DNA of 16,007 bases from Rhizobiales bacterium CCH3-A5 (GTDB lineage: Bacteria > Pseudomonadota > Alphaproteobacteria > Rhizobiales > Beijerinckiaceae), in the NCBI GenBank assembly GCA_001556025.1, contig LSIB01000028.1, forward strand, positions 1-16,007, written 5' to 3'. The notes below the pieces were generated by a model. That model did no database searches, was not told where the DNA came from, and was given only the letters and a program-made list of their open reading frames with translations. Within the stretch, counting starts at the first letter, position 1. Every line of letters starts with the position of its first letter. The position numbers were made by a program, and so were the translations under genes. This document shows, in pieces, positions 1 through 8,141 of this stretch.

Positions 1-300
1 CTCGGGGGGTGGCGGCGGCGGGGCAGGGGGGATGACAATCGTGCCCTGATTGCGTTGCGGCGGAGGCTCGCCAAGGGACGGTGCCGGGAACTGCGTCGTG
101 CGAAACTCCTCATTGTCCGGCCGGATGAAGGAGGGGTTCGGCGTTCGCGTGCCTGCATAGATGATGTAGGCCGCGAGCAGGATCGCGCCGAGCGGCACGA
201 TCACCTTCAGAAACGTCCCGACATTCGATTGCGGGCGTGCAACAGCGGTGGAAGCGCCGCTGTCAAGATCGAGCTGTCGCCATTGTTCGGGCGTCGGCAT
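1..300 (-). CDS. virB10: VirB10-family T4SS protein, N-terminal part (runs off window)
   Basis: This is the start of the VirB10 (TrbI/TrwE-like) subunit, which in known type IV secretion systems links the inner-membrane complex to the outer-membrane core. Only the first 100 residues are visible. They show a short cytoplasmic segment (MPTPEQWRQLDLDSG...), one hydrophobic transmembrane helix at about residues 29 to 49 (FLKVIVPLGAILLAAYIIYA), and then a periplasmic proline-rich stretch ending in PPAPPPPPPE at the window edge, as expected of this family. The ATG overlaps the stop codon of virB9 by one base (TGATG), which suggests translational coupling. The conserved C-terminal beta-barrel domain lies outside the window, so the call rests on topology, the proline-rich region and position after virB9. 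Confidence 0.88.
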   Translation of the reverse strand, partial: MPTPEQWRQLDLDSGASTAVARPQSNVGTFLKVIVPLGAILLAAYIIYAGTRTPNPSFIRPDNEEFRTTQFPAPSLGEPPPQRNQGTIVIPPAPPPPPPE

Positions 301-1124
301 CAGGGCCTCCCTGTTCCGGTTCGGCGCGTTTCTTGCCGGCGTGCCGTCTCGCCCACGCGCTGCGGCGCGAAGGGTTCGACCCCGGTTGGCTCGATGACGT
401 TGGTCAGGCGCTGGTTGAAGACGCAGGTGATCTCGTCACCATTGCGCAAGGTCCACTGGAAATTGACCCGGTCGATGACGAGATACGGCCCCTCGCGCCG
501 GAAATTGACCAGGCTCTCATTGCGCTGGCGGTCGACAATGTAGATCGCGGGGACGTTCCCCTCGAAGCGGAGATAAGTCTTGGTGCCGTCGTCGAAGATC
601 ACCGAGGGCTTGTTCGCAGACGAGCCCTTGTAGGCGTAATCCGTGTTGGCGTTGGCGACGTTTAGATTGCGCAGGTTGGGCTCCGAGACGCGCCGCCGCG
701 CCTCCTCCAGATCCTGCTGCGTCATCGCGGTGTCCGGATAGGTGAAGCGGACGGCGAAGACCTGGGATCGGATCGGGCGAAACCCTGAGCGCAGCACGAA
801 CACATATTGCCGCTTGGTGGTCAGCACGTTGAGGTTCGCGAGCGCGTCTTTCTCACCCGGCTTCACGAACAACACGTTGCCGCGCTTGTTCGGCTCGATC
901 TTGAAGCCGAGTGCGTCGCCGGCCCCGAGCGTCTCGATCTTCTCGTCCTCTTCGAAGACGATCATTGTGGAGGCGCCGAAGGTGACGTCGATGACGACCA
1001 CCTGGTCGCGATTGTACGCGACGTAGCGGATGCGGCTGTCCCTGGGGCCCGGTCGCGGCAGCGTGTCGGCCAGAACCGGACCGATGCTCAGCAACAATGC
1101 GACACAGGCGAGCGACCCTCTCAT
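300..1124 (-). CDS. virB9: VirB9-family outer-membrane core complex protein
   Basis: VirB9 (CagX/TrbG family) is a periplasmic component of the T4SS outer-membrane core, working with VirB7 and VirB10. The 274-residue product has a signal peptide (about residues 1 to 19, ending PVLA before D20). The N-terminal beta domain includes the YNRDQVVVIDV segment near residue 37, and the C-terminal domain has the typical FDDGTKTYLRFEGNVPAIY segment at about 177 to 195, followed by RREGPYLVIDRVNFQWTLRNG. Length is normal for the family. The start ATG overlaps the virB8 stop as ATGA, and the stop overlaps the virB10 start. The last 20 or so residues are basic and probably disordered. If the neighbouring lipoprotein is not VirB7, the usual VirB7 partner of this protein is missing from the visible operon. 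Confidence 0.95.
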   Translation of the reverse strand: MRGSLACVALLLSIGPVLADTLPRPGPRDSRIRYVAYNRDQVVVIDVTFGASTMIVFEEDEKIETLGAGDALGFKIEPNKRGNVLFVKPGEKDALANLNVLTTKRQYVFVLRSGFRPIRSQVFAVRFTYPDTAMTQQDLEEARRRVSEPNLRNLNVANANTDYAYKGSSANKPSVIFDDGTKTYLRFEGNVPAIYIVDRQRNESLVNFRREGPYLVIDRVNFQWTLRNGDEITCVFNQRLTNVIEPTGVEPFAPQRVGETARRQETRRTGTGRP

Positions 1125-1897
1125 TGCGCGCCAACCCCAGTCGTTTGGCCGGGCGAAGGGCCAAGGGCAGGACCAAGAGAGGGCACCGTCTCCTGGTCAC
1201 GGCGGTATTCCAGCACCTGGAAGCCGAGCGGGTTTTCGAAGCGGAACTCGTTGCGGGCGGGCGCGCTGGTGTAGCGGAACCTCACCAGCGACTGCCAATG
1301 GCGGATGGTCAGTCCGGTGCTGCGCTTTTCCTCGGTCGAGAAGCGGACCAGCGCCGTGCGCGTGTTTGGGAAGGTCACCGACTTGATCGTGACGGCAACG
1401 ACCGTGTTCGCGCCATAGAGCTTGACGAGATTGTTCGGATTGCCGGGCGAGAAGATTTCCGTCAGCTCGCGCTGCGCATCGCCGGTCGAGAGCAGTTGCG
1501 CCAGGTCAAAATTGTCCTTGAGCGCGCGGGGATCATAGGTCTCGCGGGAGCGGACATAGCGCACGACGTTGAACATCGTGATGGCTTCGTCGGGGTTGAG
1601 GGGGTCCTGGGCGATCGGGCGCTTCACCTCGACGAAGCCAGTCGAGCGGTCGACGACGATCATGTAGGGCTCGTAGCTCTTGAGCGGCAGCGCCATCACC
1701 AGCGCCGCAATGCTGCCCAGCGCGATCACGGTCATGATCAGCGCGATGGTCCAAGCGATGCCGCGCGAGAACGCATTGCGGCGGGCGATCGCGGTCTCCC
1801 AGGTCGCGCCGTCCCTGTAATAGGTCTGCAACCCGGGATCGGAACCCGGGCTGTCACCAGTTGCCTTTGTTTCAACCGTCTTGACCTCCGCCGCCAT
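1121..1897 (-). CDS. virB8: VirB8-family inner-membrane assembly factor
   Basis: VirB8 is a bitopic inner-membrane protein that nucleates T4SS assembly. The 258-residue product has a cytoplasmic N-terminus, one transmembrane helix at about residues 48 to 70 and a periplasmic NTF2-like domain. The conserved segments are visible: SYEPYMIVVDRSTGFVEV after the membrane helix (about 74 to 91) and the ENPLGFQV motif (221 to 228, with the NPxG motif of the family). I chose ATG at 1897, which follows AGGGGACAAA. A longer reading that begins with TTG at 1918 has no ribosome binding site. The C-terminal tail is Pro/Gly rich. A 74-bp gap separates it from virB6, the largest gap in the operon after that of the control region, and no virB7 gene lies in it. 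Confidence 0.95.
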   Translation of the reverse strand: MAAEVKTVETKATGDSPGSDPGLQTYYRDGATWETAIARRNAFSRGIAWTIALIMTVIALGSIAALVMALPLKSYEPYMIVVDRSTGFVEVKRPIAQDPLNPDEAITMFNVVRYVRSRETYDPRALKDNFDLAQLLSTGDAQRELTEIFSPGNPNNLVKLYGANTVVAVTIKSVTFPNTRTALVRFSTEEKRSTGLTIRHWQSLVRFRYTSAPARNEFRFENPLGFQVLEYRRDQETVPSLGPALGPSPGQTTGVGAQ

Positions 1898-1971
1898 TTT
1901 GTCCCCTGCCTCTTCCAAGTGTTTTGGCCGGATCCGCCGGCGGTTACTCCATCGTCGTCACCTTGTTCTCG

Positions 1972-3105
1972 TCACCTCGCACCCTGCGCTTGCGGCCGCG
2001 ATTGCTCGCGTCGGCTCAGCTGCGACTGGATCTGCCGGGCCTCCGGGGTGTCGAGATAGCTGCGCTGCGCCAGCATGCGGCGGCCGACCAGCCGCGCCTG
2101 TTGCTTTTCGGTCGTTGTGAGCCGGCCGATATAGCGCTGGAGGCCGTCACGCGAGGCGCGGACAGCACCAGAGACCCCTTTCGCTGCGTCCGAGGCGTTG
2201 TGCCAGCCGCGGCCAGCGGAGGGGACACCGAGCGCGAAGCCGCCGACAATGTTGGCGGCGACGGTCGGGATCTGCATCAGCAGGAAGAAGCCGATGAGCG
2301 CCACGACGATGATCGGACCGACATTGCCGAAGGTGGCGGTCTGGTTGGTGGCGACGCCGGACGCCGCATCGAAATACTGCTGCGAGAGTGCGAGGAAAAA
2401 GGCGAGGAAGGCGTAGATCAGCACCTGGACGATAAAATACAGCACGATCGTCCGGATCCAGCCGGAGAAGAACTGCGAGGTGAAGCCGAACAGGAGCAGA
2501 ATGATGAAGATGGGTCCGAGCGCCAGCAGCAGCCACATGAAGAGCTTGGCCAGCGTGATGACGAAGACGGCGTAGGCGATGAGAAGCGCCACAGCGACGA
2601 CCATGATGCCGGCGAAGACATAAGGTCCGGCGGAAAGGTAGCCGGCGTTCTGGGTGAAGGCGCTCGCGAGATTGAGGGTGGTGTTCCAGACATTGGTCAG
2701 CGCGGTCTGGACGGCGTTGACGGAGGTCAGATTGACGCCAAGCCCCGTGTTGTTGGCATTGGCGACCGCGCCCAGCATGGCGTTGCCGATGGCGCTTGGG
2801 GTGTCGTTGAAGAAGCCGTAGGCGAAGACCTGGAAGTCGGACCAGGAGGTCGCCATTGTGTAGATCAGAAACACCCGGAAGAGGCGAAACACGGCTTCCA
2901 GCGGCCCACCCCTTGCCGTGCCGAACCAGAGGCCAAAACCCCAGAAGATCACATAGAGTGTGAGAAGGAGTGCTGCGACATTGATACCACTGCCGCCTGC
3001 GCCGGCACCCGTCAGCGCCTGCGCCAATTGCTGATAGGCGTTCTGCACGAAGGTCGTGCCGATCTGGTCGACACGCTGCAAAAAGGCGTCGACCGTGAAG
3101 TTCAT
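1972..3105 (-). CDS. virB6: VirB6-family polytopic inner-membrane protein
   Basis: VirB6 (TrbL/TrwI family) is the polytopic inner-membrane channel subunit of the T4SS. The 377-residue product has hydrophobic segments at about 41 to 60, 72 to 88, 161 to 185, 186 to 208, 216 to 242 and 262 to 285. A large loop between the second and third of these (about 89 to 160) is rich in Asn, Thr and Ala, which fits the periplasmic loop known to matter for substrate passage in VirB6. The last 90 residues are soluble and basic (GRLTTTEKQQARLVGRR...), a cytoplasmic tail. The start ATG overlaps the stop of the lipoprotein gene as ATGA, so its translation is probably coupled to it. Confidence 0.93.
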   Translation of the reverse strand: MNFTVDAFLQRVDQIGTTFVQNAYQQLAQALTGAGAGGSGINVAALLLTLYVIFWGFGLWFGTARGGPLEAVFRLFRVFLIYTMATSWSDFQVFAYGFFNDTPSAIGNAMLGAVANANNTGLGVNLTSVNAVQTALTNVWNTTLNLASAFTQNAGYLSAGPYVFAGIMVVAVALLIAYAVFVITLAKLFMWLLLALGPIFIILLLFGFTSQFFSGWIRTIVLYFIVQVLIYAFLAFFLALSQQYFDAASGVATNQTATFGNVGPIIVVALIGFFLLMQIPTVAANIVGGFALGVPSAGRGWHNASDAAKGVSGAVRASRDGLQRYIGRLTTTEKQQARLVGRRMLAQRSYLDTPEARQIQSQLSRREQSRPQAQGAR

Positions 3106-3395
3106 GGCGGTTCACCGCTTGTTGATCCGTTTGACACTGTCCGGCGACCATTGAGTGGTCGCAGCGGGCCACACGGATCAGTGACGGGTATGCCGCCGCC
3201 TAGCCGGTCGAGAGGAGAACCTGTGATGGGTGATGGCGCGACAGGCGCATAGGACATCGCCAAAGATGCGGCCGAGAGCTTGGCTTCGTCCGGACCGCAG
3301 GGCGCCTTGAGCTCGCGGTAACCGCAGCCGCCCAGAGCCGCCGCAAGCGCAGACGCAGTGGCGAGGCGGGCGGCGAGGTGCGCGAGCGTGCCCAT
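3102..3395 (-). CDS. Small T4SS lipoprotein (VirB7-like or entry-exclusion)
   Basis: The 97-residue product has a lipoprotein signal peptide: a hydrophobic stretch ending in a lipobox LGGC, with Cys24 as the likely lipidated residue, followed by GYRELKAPCGPDEAKLSA. A second cysteine (in APCGPD) is found just after the anchor. The rest is Pro, Ser and Gly rich without a clear fold. I chose the ATG at 3395, after GGGGAAACTGTA and 13 bases downstream of the virB5 stop; longer in-frame readings extend into virB5 and begin with an implausible arginine and cysteine-rich stretch. Its place between virB5 and virB6 matches eex in pKM101-type systems, which blocks redundant conjugation between donors. 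It is also the only candidate in the visible operon for VirB7, which anchors VirB9. I cannot decide between these. Confidence 0.8.
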   Translation of the reverse strand: MGTLAHLAARLATASALAAALGGCGYRELKAPCGPDEAKLSAASLAMSYAPVAPSPITGSPLDRLGGGIPVTDPCGPLRPLNGRRTVSNGSTSGEPP

Positions 3396-3408
3396 TACAG
3401 TTTCCCCG

Positions 3409-4116
3409 TCATTGCCCAGGCGTGACGGACATGGCGCGCGCCGTCGACGACAGCAGCTGGAGCCGTTCGAGGTTCTGCTGGTTGGTGGCGGCAACCGCGT
3501 TGTTCACCACCCCCGTCAGCTCGTTGATGGTCTGGCCGGTCTGGATCTGGACCTGCGTGTTCTGGTCGACCGATCCCTTGAGGTCTGGGGCCGAGCCGAT
3601 CTGCTGTCCGCCCGATGTGAACGCCTGAGAGCGCTGCTGGATCGCGCCTTGGGTGGAGGAAACCAGGCCGGCCATGGTCGCCGCCATGTTGACCGAGTTG
3701 CGGTAGCCCTGGTCATTGCCTGTTCGCTGGCCGTTGATCAGGCCGGAGAGCGACTGGACGAGCTGCAGGCCATTGATGAGCTGCGAGACCATCCCTTGCG
3801 AGGATCCCATGCCCTGAAACGAGAGTGGTCCTCCTGATAGCAACGAGCCGAGCGACGGGGCCTGGCCCATCGAGAAGCCGCCGCCGAGTGCCATGCTGGC
3901 GAGCTGTCCCGCCTGCCCCGTCCGGTCACCGGTCACCGCTTGCAGCGTCCTTTGGGTATTCTGCATGATGTCGCGGGACACGTTCAGGATATCGTTCGTG
4001 GTGTTGGCGATCTCGGTGGATTTGGTGAGATTGGCCGCATCGTTGACGGGAACCTGCGCTTGAACCACGCCGCTCCAGAGGATCGCTGCGACGAACATTC
4101 CGATCCAACGGGTCAT
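3409..4116 (-). CDS. virB5: VirB5-family minor pilin protein
   Basis: VirB5 (TrwJ/TraC family) proteins are secreted minor pilins at the tip or base of the T4SS pilus. The 235-residue product has a signal peptide (residues 1 to 20, ending VVQA before Q21). The mature part is alpha-helical and rich in Gln, Asn, Ser and Thr, beginning with VNDAANLTKSTEIANTTNDI, a typical VirB5 opening. ATG at 4116 is preferred because AAGGAGAAGACT precedes it and places the signal peptide at the very N-terminus; an ATG 24 bases upstream would add MERIKEKT. The C-terminal segment, residues 172 to 217, aligns without gaps with residues 152 to 197 of the upstream gene product (see that entry), so the two are partial paralogues. 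Position between virB4 and virB6 supports the call. Confidence 0.85.
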   Translation of the reverse strand: MTRWIGMFVAAILWSGVVQAQVPVNDAANLTKSTEIANTTNDILNVSRDIMQNTQRTLQAVTGDRTGQAGQLASMALGGGFSMGQAPSLGSLLSGGPLSFQGMGSSQGMVSQLINGLQLVQSLSGLINGQRTGNDQGYRNSVNMAATMAGLVSSTQGAIQQRSQAFTSGGQQIGSAPDLKGSVDQNTQVQIQTGQTINELTGVVNNAVAATNQQNLERLQLLSSTARAMSVTPGQ

Positions 4117-4159
4117 AGTCTTCTCCTTGATCCTCTCCATGATCGTTTCCCTTTCCTGG

Positions 4160-5104
4160 CTATCGGTAGGATTGAAGTGCCGCCGTGATGTCTGCAGCGG
4201 TGGGCTGGGATGAAACGGGTGGTGCGACGGACGTGGCCGGGGCCGATATGAGCGCGGTCAGCGAGGCGTCCTGGACGCCGCCGAGATAGACCGCGACGTT
4301 GCCGCTCCGGTCGACATAGCGCTGCGAGACGCAAGCCGGATCCGGCGCGACGCCCGGCGGCGTGGTCGAACACACCGTGGTGGCGGGCCTGCAGGGATCG
4401 TCCGCAATGCCGCGACCGACAAAGCCCGCCGCACACATCCCGCCGCCTGTCGGACTCGGCACAGGCAGGCCGGTGGCCATGCCGCTTGCACCAGCGCTGA
4501 GCTGCCCGACATTGAACAGGTTCGCCGTGTTCAGCGCCTGCACGAGCAGGTTGGCCGATTGCGTGGTCTGGTTCCAGGTGATGCCGTTCTGGACGCGGAC
4601 TGCGCTGTTCTGGTCGAGCGCACCCATGACGGTCGGCGCGGTGCCGACGCCTTGACCCAATTGCCTGTACTGCGCCTGCGTGTCCGGGATGATCGCAGCA
4701 GTCACGTCCACGCCGCCGACGACGGTCGAGGTGCCATCTATCAAAGCGCGCTGTTGGGCATTGCGACCGGGGTTGATGGGTGGATTGCTGGGAGGACTGC
4801 TAGTCGTGTCCGGCGCACGCTGGATGGCCGGATCGAACTGTCGGACGCGAGCGTCACCGCCGTTGGGAGTGACAGGTTGCGTGGTATCCCGCGTCGTTCC
4901 GCGCTGGCCCGTGGTGGTGGCGCAGCGGATGCCCTTGGTGTTGGTGCCGGTCTTCCGAGTTGTGTCGAGCAGACGGACCTTCACCGTGGAGGTTTCCGTG
5001 CGCTGGTTGAGGATCGCCTGATCGCGCGTCGGCACGGCTGCGAGCGCCGCACTGCCCGCTGCCACAAGGAAGGCCATGACCGTGAGAACCCGCCCGATCC
5101 TCAT
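4160..5104 (-). CDS. Secreted T4SS-operon protein with VirB5-like segment
   Basis: I do not recognise this gene as a standard VirB subunit. The 314-residue product has a signal peptide (about 1 to 22, MRIGRVLTVMAFLVAAGSAALA), then a Thr/Pro/Asn-rich, probably disordered region (about 35 to 120). A central helical segment (about 145 to 200) matches the VirB5 protein encoded downstream: around GTAPTVMGALDQNSAVRVQN it shares 19 of 46 aligned residues by my ungapped hand count. The C-terminal half has four cysteines (C224, C238, C245, C258), so disulfides are likely in the periplasm; one more cysteine is at 61. The start ATG overlaps the virB4 stop as ATGA. An extra minor pilin or pilus-tip subunit that arose by duplication of virB5 is the likeliest role, but that is inference. 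Confidence 0.75.
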   Translation of the reverse strand: MRIGRVLTVMAFLVAAGSAALAAVPTRDQAILNQRTETSTVKVRLLDTTRKTGTNTKGIRCATTTGQRGTTRDTTQPVTPNGGDARVRQFDPAIQRAPDTTSSPPSNPPINPGRNAQQRALIDGTSTVVGGVDVTAAIIPDTQAQYRQLGQGVGTAPTVMGALDQNSAVRVQNGITWNQTTQSANLLVQALNTANLFNVGQLSAGASGMATGLPVPSPTGGGMCAAGFVGRGIADDPCRPATTVCSTTPPGVAPDPACVSQRYVDRSGNVAVYLGGVQDASLTALISAPATSVAPPVSSQPTAADITAALQSYR

Positions 5105-7512
5105 GCTGCCCTCCCGAGGAACTGCGGCAACCAGCCTGCCGGATCGTCGCCATGGCGCTCGCGCAAGGCGGCGCACTCAGTGAGCGTCTCGGTGCGGCCA
5201 GACAGGACGCGAATGAGGTCTGGCATGGCGGAGAGATCGAGCCTCGCGATCACCGAATCCTGCCCGGACTTGATCAGGAACTGCCGTCCCTCGGGCACAT
5301 TCTCGCGGATCCAGGCGACCTCGCGGCGGCTCAAGCGAAAAGCCTCGCTGTAGCTCTCGTCATCGGCCTTGGCGTTCGGGAAGAAGATATTGGTGAGCGA
5401 CTGCTCGATGATCGTGTTGGCGTCGGGTGATTTGACGATGTCCTTGGCCGTCTGCGTGCCGAGGCCCACGATCCCGTTCCTCTTCCGGATGGTCTTCAGC
5501 TTGTCCTTGATGAAGTAGGCAAACTCGGGGTCTTCCAGCATCTTCCAGGCCTCGTCGACGAAGATCATCACCGGATCGCCGGTGAAGAGCTCCTCGATGC
5601 GGTGGAAGATGTACATCAGCGCCGCAGTGCGGATGTCGGGCAGATCGAGCACGCGCGTCATGTCGAAGCCGAAGATCGAGGTGACGGAGAAACGGTCGGC
5701 CGGGTTGTTGAAGAGCCAGCCCTTCTGCTCCGGCGCCACCCAGCTGTTGAGGCGCGACATCAGATCGCCCTCGTTCTGGCGGAGCCGCCCGCGCAGCAGC
5801 GTCGCGAACTCCGGCAGCGTGCGGCCATCCGGCCCTCCGGCAAGCACAGTATTGACGGCATTGCGGATCACCTGCTGCTCGGAGGCCGAAAGCGTCTCCT
5901 GCAAGCTTGGCGGTTTCAGCATGAAGCTGAAGAGCTGGAACAGGAACTCACGGTTTGACCCGTTGTCGGGCAACATCAGCGGGTTGAAGCCGGTCGGCTC
6001 GCCCGGAGTCAGCACCTCGTATTGCCCGCCTATGGCGCGGATGAAGATCTCCGCGCCGCGATCCTTGTCGATATAGACGAGCTTCGGTCGCGGCTGGATG
6101 CGCAAGGTCTGCGCCGAGATGAAGGACATGAACACCGTCTTGCCGGAGCCGGTCGGGCCGACGACGGTGAAGTTGCCGATGTCGCGGACATGGTGGTTGT
6201 AGAAATACGCCGTCTGCGACGAGGTCTCGAGGATCGAGATCGGCAGACCCCAATGCCCGCCTGATTGCCTACCCGAGGCATAGTTGTGCATCGAGATGAA
6301 GCCCGCGAGGTTCTTCGAGCTGATCAGGCTCTTTCGCGCGATGTAACCGAAGTTGCCTGGCAGCATGGCCCAGAAGGCCGGCTCGCAGTTGAGGTCCTCG
6401 CGCGTCCAGAGCATCGAGCGGTCGGTGAGAGCTCCGCCGACCGCCGTGACGCAGGCCTGAAGGTCCTGCATGGTGCGGCCGAGGCAGAAGACGCTCATAT
6501 GGTGTTCGCCGTAGAGCGCGGCGGAACCGAGCAATTCGTCGCGGGCCTCGGCCAGGTGCTCGGCCACGATGGTGCCCGCCTCGTCCGACATGTCGACCTG
6601 GCGGTCAATGAGATTGATGGTGGAGAGCGCCTCGGCCCGGTCGACGATGCCGAAGGATTGCGTGACGATGAACTCGTGCGGGACGGCCAGCAGATTGTCG
6701 ATCGAGCCGGGTCCTGTGTAGGCGGGGTATTCGCGGACCGAGAGCATCGCGCCGACGCGGGAGTCGAACGGCGACGCACCCCTGATCTCAACGGCGTTGC
6801 GCCCAAACGAGATCCGCTTCGTCGCCAAGGCCTCGCTCAGCGCCATGCGCGGCAAGGGCATCGGGCGGGGCAGGGCGCCGTTGAGCAGCTGCACCAGGAA
6901 CTCGAGCGGCTCGGACATCCAGACGCCGTCGCGCTTGATGACGCCGAGGGTTCTTGCGCCATAAGGCCCGAGGCTCTGTTTGAGGGCCGCCACCGCCTCC
7001 AGCAGTTCGGTCAGGGCGGTCTGCTCATCAACAGATTCACCTGATGCATCGCGCTTGCCCATCAGCCGCTTCATCATCACATCGAAGGTGCCGACATGAC
7101 CCTGCATGTTGCGGCGAAGCAGGGTGAGATAGATGTCGTTGACGAACATGCGCTTCTTACTGAGCGAGGCCATGTAACGCTCGTCGAGCTCGCGGCAGAA
7201 TTCGTTGTCGAAGCTCGAGGGAATGGTCGGGAAAACCTCGCGCCGGATGATGTGCGAGGTCAGTGCGAAGCGGGAATTGCCGAGTGTGCGCAGGAAATCG
7301 TTGCGGGCCAGAAGCCGAACGTTGAGTTCGGACTGGTCCGCTGTCTCGAAGGAGAAGCCGTCGAGCTTGAGAACGGTCATCAGCACGCCGTCATTGAGCT
7401 TGATGACCTCGTCCTGCAGATGCCGGAGATAGGGAACATGCCGCGAGACGGGGAGTTCCCGGCTGGCCACCCGGCCGAAGGTCAGTTCGTTGATCAGCGC
7501 CTGCGCGACCAT
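5101..7512 (-). CDS. virB4: VirB4-family conjugation ATPase
   Basis: VirB4 (TrbE/TrwK/CagE family) is the inner-membrane-associated ATPase that powers pilus assembly and substrate transfer. The 803-residue product has the usual length and layout: an N-terminal domain (about 1 to 420) and a RecA-like ATPase domain with Walker A GPTGSGKT (452 to 459) and Walker B VMIFVDEAW (D653, E654). Further conserved features are YIDKDRGAEIF after Walker A and GTQTAKDIVKS (about 685 to 695). The start at 7512 follows an AAGGGAA site 5 bases after the virB3 stop. The frame stays open far upstream through virB3 and virB2, but that stretch reads as an unnatural Arg/His-rich shadow. The stop overlaps the next start as ATGA. 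Confidence 0.97.
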   Translation of the reverse strand: MVAQALINELTFGRVASRELPVSRHVPYLRHLQDEVIKLNDGVLMTVLKLDGFSFETADQSELNVRLLARNDFLRTLGNSRFALTSHIIRREVFPTIPSSFDNEFCRELDERYMASLSKKRMFVNDIYLTLLRRNMQGHVGTFDVMMKRLMGKRDASGESVDEQTALTELLEAVAALKQSLGPYGARTLGVIKRDGVWMSEPLEFLVQLLNGALPRPMPLPRMALSEALATKRISFGRNAVEIRGASPFDSRVGAMLSVREYPAYTGPGSIDNLLAVPHEFIVTQSFGIVDRAEALSTINLIDRQVDMSDEAGTIVAEHLAEARDELLGSAALYGEHHMSVFCLGRTMQDLQACVTAVGGALTDRSMLWTREDLNCEPAFWAMLPGNFGYIARKSLISSKNLAGFISMHNYASGRQSGGHWGLPISILETSSQTAYFYNHHVRDIGNFTVVGPTGSGKTVFMSFISAQTLRIQPRPKLVYIDKDRGAEIFIRAIGGQYEVLTPGEPTGFNPLMLPDNGSNREFLFQLFSFMLKPPSLQETLSASEQQVIRNAVNTVLAGGPDGRTLPEFATLLRGRLRQNEGDLMSRLNSWVAPEQKGWLFNNPADRFSVTSIFGFDMTRVLDLPDIRTAALMYIFHRIEELFTGDPVMIFVDEAWKMLEDPEFAYFIKDKLKTIRKRNGIVGLGTQTAKDIVKSPDANTIIEQSLTNIFFPNAKADDESYSEAFRLSRREVAWIRENVPEGRQFLIKSGQDSVIARLDLSAMPDLIRVLSGRTETLTECAALRERHGDDPAGWLPQFLGRAA

Positions 7513-7517
7513 TTCCC

Positions 7518-7814
7518 TTAAACCCTGTAGCTGTCCGCGCCCCAGAACGCCCGGCTGCGCGGCGGACAGCGCCGGAACCGGATGCCGAGGATGTCGAAGA
7601 TGCGGTGGTCCTTCAGGGTGAGGATGCGTCCCGTGGCGTAGATCGGCAGGCAGGACGTGAGGAACCAGAGGTTCTTGGTGGCAAGGAAGATCACGGCCGT
7701 GCAGACGCCGGTGAACATGAAATAGGAATAGGGCACGCCGAGGATCGTCGGCGACACCGTCAGCGACTTCACCAGCGGCGTGATCAGCGGTTCCTCGAGG
7801 TCGCGCTCGTCCAT
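7518..7814 (-). CDS. virB3: VirB3-family inner-membrane T4SS protein
   Basis: VirB3 (TrbD/TrwM family) is a small inner-membrane subunit that works with VirB4; in some systems the two are fused, here they are separate genes 5 bases apart. The 98-residue product opens with DLEEPLITPLVKSLTVSPTILGVPY, typical of the family, followed by a hydrophobic hairpin at about residues 30 to 60 (two transmembrane segments split near KNLW) and a short basic tail. Length is normal. It starts 6 bases after the virB2 stop, and a GGAGG site lies inside the end of virB2. Confidence 0.92.
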   Translation of the reverse strand: MDERDLEEPLITPLVKSLTVSPTILGVPYSYFMFTGVCTAVIFLATKNLWFLTSCLPIYATGRILTLKDHRIFDILGIRFRRCPPRSRAFWGADSYRV

Positions 7815-7820
7815 CGCGGT

Positions 7821-8126
7821 TCAACCTCCGCCACCGCCGCCGACGGCGGACTGGAAGAAGGACACGATCTGCGCCGAGCCGAACACCAGCACGATGCCGA
7901 AGATGATGCTGCCCGCGAAGAACCAGTTGAGGCGTCCGACGAAGGCGAGGAATCCGGCGGCGATCACAGCGAGGATGGCAAGAGAGGTGGCAATCGGTCC
8001 CGTTAGGGTCTGGACGAGCCGCTGCAATGTGCTCTGCACCGGCTGGAGTTGGTTGGCATAGGCGCTCGACTGAAGCGCGATCAGTGCGCATTGGGCGGTC
8101 AGGATCAAACGCGACAGTCGAACCAT
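7821..8126 (-). CDS. virB2: VirB2-family conjugative pilin
   Basis: VirB2 (TrbC family) is the major pilin of the conjugative pilus. The 101-residue precursor has a signal sequence ending near AYA (residues 22 to 24), and two hydrophobic helices at about 42 to 63 and 68 to 92, separated by the short polar turn GRLN, which is the standard pilin hairpin. A good ribosome binding site (GAGGAG) lies before the ATG, 15 bases after virB1. The C-terminus ends in six consecutive glycines (VGGGGGG), an unusual flexible tail; whether it is kept in the mature pilin cannot be judged from sequence. Confidence 0.92.
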   Translation of the reverse strand: MVRLSRLILTAQCALIALQSSAYANQLQPVQSTLQRLVQTLTGPIATSLAILAVIAAGFLAFVGRLNWFFAGSIIFGIVLVFGSAQIVSFFQSAVGGGGGG

Positions 8127-8141
8127 GTTTTGCTCCTCTGT

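Noticed and set aside
1097..3252. Long open frames on the plus strand opposite virB8 and virB6 (up to 442 codons)
   Set aside because: They are antisense shadows that arise from GC-rich third positions. Their products are full of Arg, Asp, Glu and His without any fold or family signature, and they lie opposite well-recognised VirB genes.
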